DNA of 45,873 nucleotides from CAYUUW01 sp964448005 (GTDB lineage: Bacteria; Patescibacteriota; Gracilibacteria; UM-FILTER-43-11). The position numbers and the translations under genes are program-made. A model generated the notes under the pieces. The model did not search any database. It was not told the DNA's origin and saw only the letters and a program-made list of their open reading frames with translations. The stretch spans positions 1 through 45,873 of the forward strand of contig CAYUUW010000005.1 in the NCBI GenBank assembly GCA_964448005.1, in the 5' to 3' direction. This document shows, piece after piece, positions 9,012 through 18,500 of this stretch (its first letter is position 1; each line of letters starts with the position of its first letter).

Positions 9012-9686
9012 TCAGCCCTTCACCATCACCACGTATTCGCCCTTCACGTTGGCCGGGATCATTTTCAGCGCCTCCTCCAGCGTGCCCCGATAGTAGGTCT
9101 CGTAGATTTTGGTGAGCTCTTTGGCCACGGCCACCTTNNNNNNNNNNNNNNNNNNGGGCAGGTGCTCTTTCAGCTGCGTCAAGGTCTTGATCAGCCTGTG
9201 CGGGGATTCGTAGAAAACCACCGTGTGCTCGCTGGCGGCGATCTTCTTGAAAATCGTCTGGCGGCCTTTCTTGACCGGCAGAAAACCCAGGTACAGGTAT
9301 TTGTCGGTAGGCAGGCCGCTGGCGCACAAGGCGGTGATCACCGCGCTGGCGCCGGGAATCGGAACCACCTTCACTCCGCTTTCCAGGGCGGCCTGAACCA
9401 AGTTATAGCCCGGATCGGAGATGCCAGGGGTGCCGGCATCCGAAACAAGGGCCACATTCTTGCCCTTCTCCAAATAGTCCATCACCTTCTCCACCTTGGC
9501 TTGGCCGCTGTGGCTGTGGAAGGAGAGAGTCGGTTTTTTGATTTCGTAATGCTTCAGCAGAATGCCCGTGTGGCGGGTGTCTTCGCAGGCCACCAGATCC
9601 ACCGAATCCAAAATCTCCTTGGCCCGAAAGGTCAGATCCCCCAGGTTGCCGATGGGCGTGGCGACGATGTACAAGTTTCCAATCAT
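9012..9686 (-). CDS. rsmI: 16S rRNA 2'-O-ribose cytidine-1402 methyltransferase RsmI
   Basis: SAM-dependent tetrapyrrole-methylase-fold enzyme that methylates the 2'-OH of C1402 in 16S rRNA at the decoding site. The 224 residues show the family motifs in order: ATPIGNLGDLT near the N-terminus, CEDTRHTG, SDAGTPGISDPG, PIPGASA and FYESPHRL, then the VAVAKELTKIYE block. The protein stops soon after the methylase domain and lacks the C-terminal extension of longer RsmI proteins. An 18-N gap (9138-9155) removes about six residues before VAVAKEL but keeps the frame. Last gene of a minus-strand group, 106 nt after the HIT gene. Confidence 0.95.
   Translation of the reverse strand: MIGNLYIVATPIGNLGDLTFRAKEILDSVDLVACEDTRHTGILLKHYEIKKPTLSFHSHSGQAKVEKVMDYLEKGKNVALVSDAGTPGISDPGYNLVQAALESGVKVVPIPGASAVITALCASGLPTDKYLYLGFLPVKKGRQTIFKKIAASEHTVVFYESPHRLIKTLTQLKEHLPXXXXXXKVAVAKELTKIYETYYRGTLEEALKMIPANVKGEYVVMVKG
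9138..9155. other. Assembly gap (18 N) inside rsmI
   Basis: Eighteen N. The reading frame is the same on both sides and the missing residues fall just before the conserved VAVAKEL block, so the gap length is compatible with an intact gene. Confidence 0.95.
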
Positions 9687-9690
9687 ATTC

Positions 9691-9787
9691 GAATTGTGGG
9701 GCGTATTGTGGAGATGGATGTTGGCGGATTGCTATGTTTATCCACAGAAGGAAGCCACAATACGCACAACGATTCGCTCCACAATCC
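9691..9787. repeat. Nested inverted repeat between HIT gene and rsmI
   Basis: A perfect 11-bp inverted repeat (GCGTATTGTGG at 9701-9711, CCACAATACGC at 9755-9765) lies inside an imperfect 13-bp pair (9691-9703 and 9775-9787, 11 of 13 matching). The word ATTGTGG occurs twice on the left and its complement twice on the right. The loop contains TTATCCACA (9738-9746), an exact DnaA-box sequence. It may be a MITE-like remnant, a protein-binding site, or an mRNA hairpin ahead of rsmI. There is no T tract typical of a terminator. Confidence 0.6.
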
Positions 9788-9792
9788 GTTCT

Positions 9793-10116
9793 TTAGGTGT
9801 TTGAGAGCAGATGCAGGTGCAGGTGGAAGATCTCCTGGCCCCCGGCCTTGTCCACATTCATGCTCAGCTTGTAGCCCGGCAGGCCAAGCTCTTGGGCGAT
9901 GCTCTTGGCAACCACCATCATATGGCCCATCAGGGCTTCGTCGCCCTCCTCCTCTTTCAGGTCCTTGAGCGTGGCGATGTGCTTTTTGGGCACCACCAGC
10001 AGGTGGGTCTTGGCGGCGGGCCGAATGTCGTGGAAGGCCACGCATAAGTCGTCCTCGTGGATGGTTTTAGAAGGAATTTCCTTGGCGATGATGCGGCAGA
10101 AGAGGCAGTCGGTCAT
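9793..10116 (-). CDS. Histidine triad (HIT) nucleotide-binding protein, HinT-like
   Basis: Small cytoplasmic purine nucleotide phosphoramidase/hydrolase family. In 107 residues it shows the N-terminal CLFC-R-I-I pair, the 'F-H-D-I-R-P-A-A-K-T-H-L-L-V-V-P-K-K-H' core, and the catalytic triad motif H98-L-H100-L-H102-L-L near the end. Branch-I HIT size. It starts 17 nt after the upstream membrane-protein gene, so it is probably cotranscribed. The precise substrate cannot be read from sequence. Confidence 0.94.
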   Translation of the reverse strand: MTDCLFCRIIAKEIPSKTIHEDDLCVAFHDIRPAAKTHLLVVPKKHIATLKDLKEEEGDEALMGHMMVVAKSIAQELGLPGYKLSMNVDKAGGQEIFHLHLHLLSNT

Positions 10117-10133
10117 GGACTTGGACTTTTTGA

Positions 10134-11156
10134 TTATTCAATGCTCACGATTTTTACTTCCTCCATGAAGGCATCCTGATTTTCGGCCCTTTCCTGATTT
10201 TCGGCCCACGAGGAAAAGAGAACCCTTACATCATCAAAATAAGTAATATACTGTCGATTGTATCCACCATCTCCGTTCACAGGCAAAGTGAGAGCATAGT
10301 ATTTTTGGCCATTCAGAAGGGTTACGGCTGGTTCCCCATCCTTTTCGATGCCTTTCAGATCCGAAAGGTAGTTTTCTTCGGTTGGGAAAATCAAGAAGTC
10401 TCGCATGCAATCCCCTGGCGCGCAGATTGCATCAAAATGCTGTACGGCCTCCAGCGGGACAACAAGGACCCTCCATGATGACGTGTCCAAACTGCCGTCC
10501 TCGCGCAGCACTTTGTATTGGTAGCTTTTTTCGAACACGCTTTCGTTTTTTTCCCCTAGGGCGTAGCCTTTGGGAAGGGTGAGGGCAATTTTTCCCTTGA
10601 TTTCCGGGGCTTTTTGCTCCTGAGGATCGGATGGAATTTTTGCGGGAACCACAGAAGACCCCTGCGGGGCTTTTTCTTTTGCATTGCTCCTGGGCAAATA
10701 CACTTCTTCGCCCCCTATTCGCGTCCGAAGGTAGTTTTTCTCAATATGCAGGTCAATGGCGAATGGGATAAGGGCTATCGCAATCCATGCGGCAAAGAAC
10801 GCAAAGGCGAGCGGAACATCGTTTCTGCCCCCTTTCAGGCCTTTTTCCTTCTTCATTTTCTCGTAGGCATCTAGCTGCCCTTTTGCCAGCTTTTTGGAAA
10901 TGAGGGCGGCAATGAGGGCTCCGGAGATGACAAGGGGGGTCCCGTAGTAGCTGAAAATGGTCGCTGGAACCAAAAAGGCCATAACAAAAAGAATCGATCC
11001 TGCCAGCACTTTCTTTCCGGATGAGGCGGTGCCAAGGATTTTGCTGTTCCTGTAATAGAAAATGGCCGGCAGGATCGGGCTCAGGAAGAAGGCCCAGAAG
11101 GCCCAGTTCCTTGGGTTGTGCAGAAGCTCTTTCTGACCGTGCTTTTCTTTGCTCAT
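10134..11156 (-). CDS. Membrane protein of unknown function
   Basis: A 340-residue protein with about four transmembrane helices in the first ~160 residues (a WAFWAFFL pair at the N-terminus, two helices near 50-90, one near 125) and a long, mostly hydrophilic C-terminal domain that probably faces outside the membrane. No family recognised. The ATG at 11156 is preferred. A TTG at 11171 overlapping the upstream stop as TTGA would add five residues. It lies between the DsbA-like gene and the HIT gene, with short gaps on both sides. Confidence 0.75.
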   Translation of the reverse strand: MSKEKHGQKELLHNPRNWAFWAFFLSPILPAIFYYRNSKILGTASSGKKVLAGSILFVMAFLVPATIFSYYGTPLVISGALIAALISKKLAKGQLDAYEKMKKEKGLKGGRNDVPLAFAFFAAWIAIALIPFAIDLHIEKNYLRTRIGGEEVYLPRSNAKEKAPQGSSVVPAKIPSDPQEQKAPEIKGKIALTLPKGYALGEKNESVFEKSYQYKVLREDGSLDTSSWRVLVVPLEAVQHFDAICAPGDCMRDFLIFPTEENYLSDLKGIEKDGEPAVTLLNGQKYYALTLPVNGDGGYNRQYITYFDDVRVLFSSWAENQERAENQDAFMEEVKIVSIE

Positions 11157-11167
11157 GTTTTTTTGCG

Positions 11168-11839
11168 TCAAGAGGGTGAGGGGCTTTCCGATTTCATATT
11201 CTTTGCCTCTTTGCTGGCCAGCACGATGGCATGGAGGAGATTCTCGATGGGCTGGAGGCCCAAAAGGCGGCGGCGCCCAATGATCAGGGTGGGGGAGGAG
11301 CCTATTCCCTGCTGCTGGGCGTGCTGGCGGACTTGGGCGAGCGATTGCTGCGTGCCGGGGCTGGCCAGGCAGGCTTCCATTTGTAGCGAATCCAGTTCCA
11401 GTTCCAGGGCCTGCGCCATTGCCGATTCGGGGGTGATGGCTTCCTCCAGCGCATGCAGGGCTTCGTACATTTCCCAGGCCTTCCCCTGCTCGGCGGCGCA
11501 GACCATGGCCTTGGCGCCTTCGTACGGCTCGCCCTCATCGGAATCGGAGAGGGGCCGGAGCTTTATCCGGACCTCGCCCATAGGCTCCGTGGCCTTGCGG
11601 AGCTGAGACATGGTTCCCGCCGCCAAGGCATCGCAGTCCGCGCAGCCGAAACGGTCGAAGAGCTCCACCCAAATTTCCCCCTCGGCTTGGCCCAGGGGCG
11701 GAGCTTCCTGCAGGGATTGGCTGGCGAAGGACGGAATGGGCTGGCCGGGCGAAGGGGGAATGGGGCTCCCGTAGCTGGCCAGGAGGACCAAAAAGCCGAC
11801 GGTGAGGCTCCAGAAGCCGGAGGCGCGAAGGACAAGCAT
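11168..11839 (-). CDS. DsbA-like secreted/anchored thioredoxin-fold protein
   Basis: A 223-residue protein. A hydrophobic N-terminal segment (about 9-24) acts as signal peptide or anchor, followed by a Pro/Ser-rich linker. The thioredoxin-fold domain has the redox motif C66-A-D-C69 and a cis-proline loop (S-S-P-T-L-I-I-G near residue 185), with an alpha-helical insertion between them as in DsbA. Likely an extracytoplasmic thiol oxidoreductase, perhaps helping Cys-rich surface proteins such as the large prepilin-like protein; that partnership is a guess. No DsbB/VKOR partner is visible nearby. First gene of the minus-strand group ending with rsmI. Confidence 0.85.
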   Translation of the reverse strand: MLVLRASGFWSLTVGFLVLLASYGSPIPPSPGQPIPSFASQSLQEAPPLGQAEGEIWVELFDRFGCADCDALAAGTMSQLRKATEPMGEVRIKLRPLSDSDEGEPYEGAKAMVCAAEQGKAWEMYEALHALEEAITPESAMAQALELELDSLQMEACLASPGTQQSLAQVRQHAQQQGIGSSPTLIIGRRRLLGLQPIENLLHAIVLASKEAKNMKSESPSPS

Positions 11840-11863
11840 AATCTATTGCTATTTCTGCGGAAA

Positions 11864-11892
11864 ACTCTAACAATTTGCAGGGGGCCTAGCAA
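11864..11892 (-). promoter_or_regulatory. Promoter of the DsbA-like gene
   Basis: Minus strand: -35 TTGCTA (11887-11892), 17-bp spacer, -10 TAGAGT (11864-11869) preceded by TGT. It is back to back with the promoter of the plus-strand gene at 11940. Confidence 0.45.
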
Positions 11893-11894
11893 GC

Positions 11895-11923
11895 TTGTTT
11901 GCCTTCCTAAAAAATGCTATAAT
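11895..11923 (+). promoter_or_regulatory. Promoter of the 172-residue unknown gene
   Basis: -35 TTGTTT (11895-11900), 17-bp spacer, consensus -10 TATAAT (11918-11923) with TGC upstream. The ATG at 11940 is 16 nt downstream, so the leader is about 10 nt. Confidence 0.75.
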
Positions 11924-11939
11924 AGCAAGAACGAACATT

Positions 11940-12458
11940 ATGGCTGATCCGCTGAAGAGCGCAGAGGCAGAAAAGAAGAAGCCTGACGGGCTGGGTTCTG
12001 TGGACGCCCTGATTCGGAGCAAGGAGGCCGAGCGAGGACGGGAGGGCGCTCAAGTGGTCCATGAGGCGGCTGCTGATGTGCAGAACGAGATCGCCGAATT
12101 GGTGGGGGGAGCCATTTCGGAAAAGGCCCGGGAGCAGAAGGAGCCCAGGGATTTCGGAGGCCAGGGGGCCGCAGCTCAAGGCATCCAGTCTGCCGCTGCC
12201 GCCGGAGCTTCCTCATCCGCTCTTCCTGAGCAGGGCGTGATGGTCGAACTGGTGGTGAAGGCGATCCGCAAGGAGATCGATTCGGAAATGACGAGGGCGG
12301 CCTTGCTCTACAAGAAGCTGGAGACCGGCGGAGCCCATGAGTTCACCCAGTCCATCGCCAGGGTCCGTTCGCTCAAAGAGACCCTTTCTTCCCTGGTTGA
12401 TGCCACGATCGACATCATCAAGGATCTGTACCGCCGCTACGTGCAGAAGGGCGCCTAG
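11940..12458 (+). CDS. Unidentified 172-residue soluble protein
   Basis: No family recognised. The first ~100 residues are Ala/Glu/Lys-rich and probably helical or disordered. The last ~70 are amphipathic helix (M-V-E-L-V-V-K-A-I-R-K-E-I and on to Y-R-R-Y-V-Q-K), which suggests an oligomerising helical protein. No signal peptide is visible. The start is fixed by the strong promoter: upstream in-frame codons lie inside the -10 region. It is convergent with the giant gene at 12511 and separated from it by a terminator. Confidence 0.75.
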   Translation: MADPLKSAEAEKKKPDGLGSVDALIRSKEAERGREGAQVVHEAAADVQNEIAELVGGAISEKAREQKEPRDFGGQGAAAQGIQSAAAAGASSSALPEQGVMVELVVKAIRKEIDSEMTRAALLYKKLETGGAHEFTQSIARVRSLKETLSSLVDATIDIIKDLYRRYVQKGA

Positions 12459-12461
12459 GCG

Positions 12462-12498
12462 CTTTCCCCCCGGCTGCTGACTGGGGAAGGCTTTTTTT
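12462..12498 (+). terminator. Intrinsic terminator after the 172-residue gene
   Basis: Eight-base-pair stem CTTTCCCC / GGGGAAGG (one G-T pair), loop of 13 nt, followed by seven T. An overlapping AAGGCT / AGCCTT hairpin could serve the opposing giant gene. Confidence 0.6.
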
Positions 12499-12510
12499 GG
12501 AGCCTTGCGG

Positions 12511-15500
12511 CTAGGCAGCTTGGCCGCTCCTGATTTGCTCGGCAAGCTTTTGGAGGGGTCCCAGAATCGATTGGCTGGAGTACCAGGCGTTGAGGGCTTG
12601 CGCCGCATCCTCCAGACTCAGGCCGATTTCGCGGTAGAACCCCATGCCTTCTTCGGAAATCAGGCTCAGGTCGGGCCGGGCGAAGCCTTTGACGTCGAAG
12701 TCGATCCTCCCGTCCTCCACGGCGAAGGGCTTTTCGCTGCCGGCTTGGTGCCCTTCCTTGTCCAGGATGCCTTCGGTGCTGTTGATGAGGTTCGCCAGGG
12801 TGACGGCCTGCGCCAGGGAAAGGGGCTTGTGGGAATAGTCTTCGATCTGCCAATGCTCGCCTGTTTTTCGGATGCGCCTCTCGATTTTGGTGTCCGCCCG
12901 CCAGATCCGAATCTCGCTCTCGCTTTCCACCCGGTAGGCCAAATCGATCCAGCCGTTGGGCCGGCGCACGCCCTCTTCGATCACCTCTTGGTATTGCTTT
13001 TTGAGGGTTTCGGCATCCGATCCATTCGCCTCCAGCCTGGCGGCTTGCATGGCTTTCCCTTCGGCCAAGCCTTCCCGCAGGGCTTTGGTGAGCATGTCCA
13101 CCTGGGCCTGGAAGCTGCCGGCTTCCGCCATTCCGAAGAGATCGGTGTTGCGGTGGCGCAGGATGTCGTTGCTGTTCTCCTCCAGGAAGGCGATCAGATT
13201 GGCCACGGTCTCCTGATTCAGCGCCGTCCCCATCTTGTTGTCCCGCTCCAGGCCGGCCTCCTGGGCGCGCCAATGCTCGCCGTCCCAGTACAGTCCGTGG
13301 CGGCTGGCCGCCTCTTCGCTGAAGAAGGCTTTGACCCCCTCTTCGGTTTCGTCGCCCCGGTAGCCGAAGAGCTCGGCGGCCTTGTACAGGGCGTGGACCG
13401 CCGGCGTCAGCGTCTGGTGCATCCTTTCGTACTCCTGGTAGGGGGTTGAAGCTTCTTGCTCCAATCCTCCGATGTGCCGGAGCAGTTCGGGCGTGGAAAG
13501 TGCCTGGCGGAAGAACTGCGGATCGCCGGCTTCAATGCCGAGCACCGCATGGCGGTTCGCAGTCAGCTCGTGCCCCAGCGCCTGCTCGTAGAGCAGAAGC
13601 TTCTCCTCGTCGGCCTCTTCCAATCCTTCCGCCGAGGCCAGGTTCTGGGAGATCTGGTTGTAGAGGTAAAGGAGGTAGGGCGCTCGCATTTTCTGGAGCT
13701 GGTGCAGGGCTGTTTCGGGAAGCTCTTCTTCCATGCCTTTCTCCAGACCGTCCCGGTAGGCTCCCAATAGCTCCATCGGGTCGAACCCGCTGATGCTCAG
13801 GGCCTGCTTGGCGCTGCCCTGGACCGTGTATTTTGCGTCCAGAATGTTCACTCCTCCCATCTGCCATTCCTTCTCCCCTTTGGCCAGCTTGGCGTCGCGG
13901 ATCCTCATCAGGGCGTCGAACTGGACGGCATCGGCCACGGCCTCGCGGGCCTGGGCATAGCTGGTCAGGTGCGACATGGCATTGCCGGACACCTTTCCGT
14001 CTGCGCCTTTCCAGCGCTCGGCGTTCCAGAAGAAGTATTCGTGGTAGGCGCCGTACTCTGTGCTGATTTGCCCGGAAAGCTCCTCCGCTCCTTTGCCTTC
14101 GTTGAGGGATTGGATGATCTGCGGGCTGCCGGCGATGGCCACCAGGGCTTTGTACATGCGGTGCATGATTTTTTCCTTGTCCGCCAGGCCCTCTTCCACG
14201 CTTTCGTCGAAGGTCTTTTCTCCTAGGGCTCCCACTTCGGCGGTCCAGGCGTCGGCCAGGGAGGCGGAATTGGCGGTGCTGTAGAACTCGTGGAGAAGGC
14301 TCTCGTAGGAATGGCTCCTGGCCCAATCGGCCGGCCCCATGTCGATGGTCTCCTTCTGCCTTTTGACGAGCTCCTGGGCCCCATAGGTCACCGGAAGCAC
14401 CAGGTATCCTCCCTTGGCGAAGAAGGACAGGCCTTCGGCGGTGTACATCAGTCCCTCCCTCTTTTCCTGCTTGGCCACTTCGAGACTCCCGAACTCCTCC
14501 GTTTCCCGGCTTCGCCCAAAGGCTTCGTAGGCGGCGTAGGCGCTGGCGGCGGTTCCCAGCACGGTCATGAGCTTGGAAACTCCATTGACTACGGGCTTGA
14601 GCGGGGCAAGCTTTTTGCTGAATTCGCCCAGGACGCGAACGCCTTTGCTGAGCGATTGGGCGGCTTTGGCGCTTTGGGCCCGGGCCTTGCCCCACATTTC
14701 GGCGGCCTTGGCCCAGCGGCCTGTGGCGGCTGCGCTCTGCGCAGCGACCTGCACCGCGCGCTGCTCCTGCAGGGCAATCTGGATCTCGGCCTTCATCTCT
14801 TTCAGAATATCTAGCGCTTTTTTCAGCTCATCGGTGTCTCTCTTTGGGTTGGCCAGCTTGGCCGAATCGATCTCTTGCGCGAGAAGCTTTTCTGCGGCAT
14901 CCGCCTCTCCCAGCACGGCTTCCAATTGGGCGATTTCGCTGTGGGAGGCTGCCAAGGCGTCTCGGTAGCGGCTGGTGGCCACGCCTTCCTGCAGCAAGGC
15001 GTCCCTTTGGCCTTTGAGCGCCTTAATGTTTGCCTCATTCTTTTGGGCGAAGCCTTCCGATTCTCGAGTTCCCACTTTTCTGGCCCTTTCCATGTCGTCC
15101 GTCTCCTGAGCGATTTTTGCCTCCAGGTCTTTGATCGCTTTTTGGTTCCTTCCCAGTCTTTCATCTAGGCCATCCAGCTTTTTGGCGTTCTCTATCGGAT
15201 TGGAGGCCGGTGCTCCGGGGGCGCTTGGGGCAGGGGCGCCGGTGGGAGCGGAAAAGCTTTTGGAGAATTGTTTTGCCTGGTCATCCAGCTTGCCCAGCAG
15301 CAGCCCGGCATCGTCTATCGCCTGCCTGCCCAGGGCATTGGCTTCCGTCTTGGTCAGCCCGGCCTTCTCGAAAAGCTGAGCCAAGGCCTCGGTCCGGGCC
15401 TTTCCATCCACGATCTTGGCGGCTTTTTCAATTTCCGCACGGAAGGCCGGGTCGCCCATTCTTTCGGCCAACGCCTTGTTCCTGAGGTAGCATTCGTAAA

Positions 15501-18500
15501 TCGCCTCGGCGTTTTTTGGGTCCAGATCGGATTGGACGAGCGAAAAAGGGGCTTCCCCTGGGGTGAAGCCGTACAGGTTCCTCAGCCGGCTGCCGGCGTT
15601 GTGCAGCTCGCTGTTGAGCCGCACCGCATCGAATTCTCCCCAAACGGCTTCTCGGGCCGCTAGCCGCAGATCCTCGCTGGGCTGCACGAAGGTGCTGCGG
15701 GCAAAGCCCAAGGGGTCGCTCAGCAGCTCTCGTCCAGATTGGACCGGAGAAAAAATCCTTCGGGTGAGGGCGTTGAATTGCCTGCCGATTCCTTGCCAGG
15801 CGCTGGGGGTCCTTTGGCTCAGCTGATAGAGCCTTTCCAGCTCGGGACCGGCTTGGATCAGGCGGCCTGGATTCTTTCCTGGGAAAAGCACCTGGTAGCG
15901 CTTCACCGCTTTGCCCCAGTCCAGAGTATCTTGAATCACCCGCCCGGGTCTGCGCACGGTTTCGTTTGCCCATCTTGCGGCTTTTCCGGTCCACCGCATC
16001 ACCTTCCTTCCACCTTGGTAGGCGCGGTAGGGGGCTCGGATCGGATAGGTGAGGCCTTTTCCAGCCCCTTTAATCATCTCCCAGACAACGGTGCCGAAAT
16101 TCTTGTACACCACACCTGCCCTATAGGCTTGCCCCACCGTGAAGAATCCGTTCTTGATGCTGTGGAAGGCAATGAAGGGCGCGCAGCTGACGATCCAGGC
16201 TCCGGCCCCTTTCAGGATTCCCTCCGGAAGGCTTTGAATATCTTCCACCTCAGCCAGTGCGCCAAGGCTCTGCTGCAGCGTGTTTAATGGCTTGGCGATG
16301 ATGTAGCGGTGGCCGATCTGGAAAGCCATTATTTCCGGATGGTCCAGATCGTAGTGGATGGGGGAGTCTACCGGATTCAGGTGCTTGTCGCTCAGGATCT
16401 GGATAAAGTCGTCCACGGTGTCCATGCCCATCCAGCGGTCCACAAAATTCTCCCGCGCATTCTCGTCTTTGCTTTTCTCGGCCATTTTGTATAGGACTGC
16501 GAAAGCCAACGCAAAGGCATCTGTGCCGATCTCGATGCTGCCGCCCAGCGCTTCGGTTCCAAGGGTCATGAAAGGAGCGTTTGCCATTTCTTCCAAAAAA
16601 GCATCGCTTTCGCTTGGCAGCTTTTCCCAGCCTTTGGTGAATCGTATCGTGTCCAGCATCCAAAGCGCCCCCCTTCCGGTCACCAGCGTTTCCATGTCTT
16701 CCAGATAGGGCTTGATCTGGCTGAGTCCGGGGATGGTGTAGTCCATCACATCTTCGCGCGTGAAGGCATTCGCCAATTGGCCCAGGTAGCTTGTTCTGTG
16801 GCCCCGCTCCATCGCTCTTAACATCACTTGCATCAAGGCCAGATCCTTCATCCAATGACTACTCGACTCTTGCCCCTCTTCCCAGTTGATTCCGTCGCTG
16901 GCCAGGTTCAGCTCCACTGCATGGGCGAACTCCATCCGATCTATCTGCAGGCCTTCCTTCACATGGTCTGGCTGGCCGTAAATGCCGACTAAGCTGAAGC
17001 GCTGATGAATTTTATCCACCAAAGGAATGCTCAGCTTTTGAATGCGGGAAATGAATGCAATCGCCAGCCCTCTCACTTCTTCATGCTTGCCAATCTCTCC
17101 CTTTTCCCACAGATTTCCAATGGCCCGATCCACCGCCTCTGCCGGGTCTTTCATCAGCCTTGTATCAGCCATCACTTTTAGCTGAATCAGTCTCAGGGCA
17201 TCCTTTTTTCCGGTCTTTCCGCCCTCATCCAAGCTGTTCAGGATTTTCAGCTCTTCTTCATTGAAGACTTTTTCATCCAAAGCCTCCAGCATGCTTTTGC
17301 GGAATTCTTCCACGCCCGCTTTGTCATTCAGGGCTTCGTAATCCAGGTTTTGCAGGGTATCCAGAATATTGCTGGGATCGATTTTGGACGCTATTCCATT
17401 GTGGAAGGCTTCCCCCATTTGGTAAGTCGGGTTTTTGGAGATTTCCAAAAAACAATCCCGAACGCTCTGACCCTCCTTCTCTGGGCTTAGCTTGCAAAAG
17501 AAGGCAAGACGCTTGACCAGGCGGAACAAGTTCTCATTCTGAGTCCGGCGAGATTCCGGATTGATGACGGGGAGATGCATCAACCCCAGGCTTCCAGAAT
17601 AAAGAGAGCCTTCGCCATCCGCTTCCTCATGCTCCTCCACCAGGCTTTGCAGCCTTTGAACGGTGATGTCCTCCTGTCCCACAATCATTTCAACGGCTTC
17701 AATAAGCTCCTTGTCGCAGTCGTTGTACTCCGTCTCAATAAAGGCCATTGTGGTGAATAGGTGGACAACTCCGGAAATCCTTTCCTTGTCCTCGCTCACG
17801 ATTTCACCTTTGCTTTCCGGAGCGGCCTTTTTGCCTTCCTCGGATTCCGCTTTGGGCTTTTCCTGCGCTGTTCCTCCGGCTGCCGCTTGAGCTTCTTCCG
17901 GCGTCATTCCCCATTCCTCCAGCTGGGCGGCCACCTCTTCGGGGTTAGGGTCCTTCTTTCCGTCCTGCGCCAAAAGGCTCCGGGCGGCCTGGGCCGCCTC
18001 CTGCGGGGTTTTGGGCAAATCCTGGGTGGCTTGCGCGAAAGCCTCCTGCCCCGCCTCGGGCAAGGCGTTTAGCTTCCTGGCCTGCTCGGCAATGGCGGCG
18101 GCGTCGCCCCATCCGAATGTCTTCAGCATCCAGCCCTGCAGGGCAGCCTTCAGCTTGTCCCGGTTCTTGTACCCGGCGATCATGCCCATGGCCACAATGG
18201 CCAGGCCAAGCTTTTTGAATCCTTTCTTGTCCCATGCCTCATTCCCGGCACTATTCCTGCCTTTGCCCAAGAACTCGTCGCGGATCATTCCTGCGCCATA
18301 GATGCCAACGGCCACCAATAGAGCAAATTCAAGGGGGTGGCCCTTTCCCCATTCCAGCTTCCCCTTTCCCCATTCCAGGGCTTTTTCAACTCCGCTGGGC
18401 TGCGAGGCTTCCAGGATCTCCTTCCAAAAAGCCTCCCCCCCCAAAATTCCGGCCATTTCCCCTTGCCCTTCCATCAGCTTGTTGGTGACCTGCAGGGCCA

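Noticed and set aside
9738..9746. Replication origin
   Set aside because: One DnaA box only, no dnaA/dnaN/gyrase genes and no box cluster.
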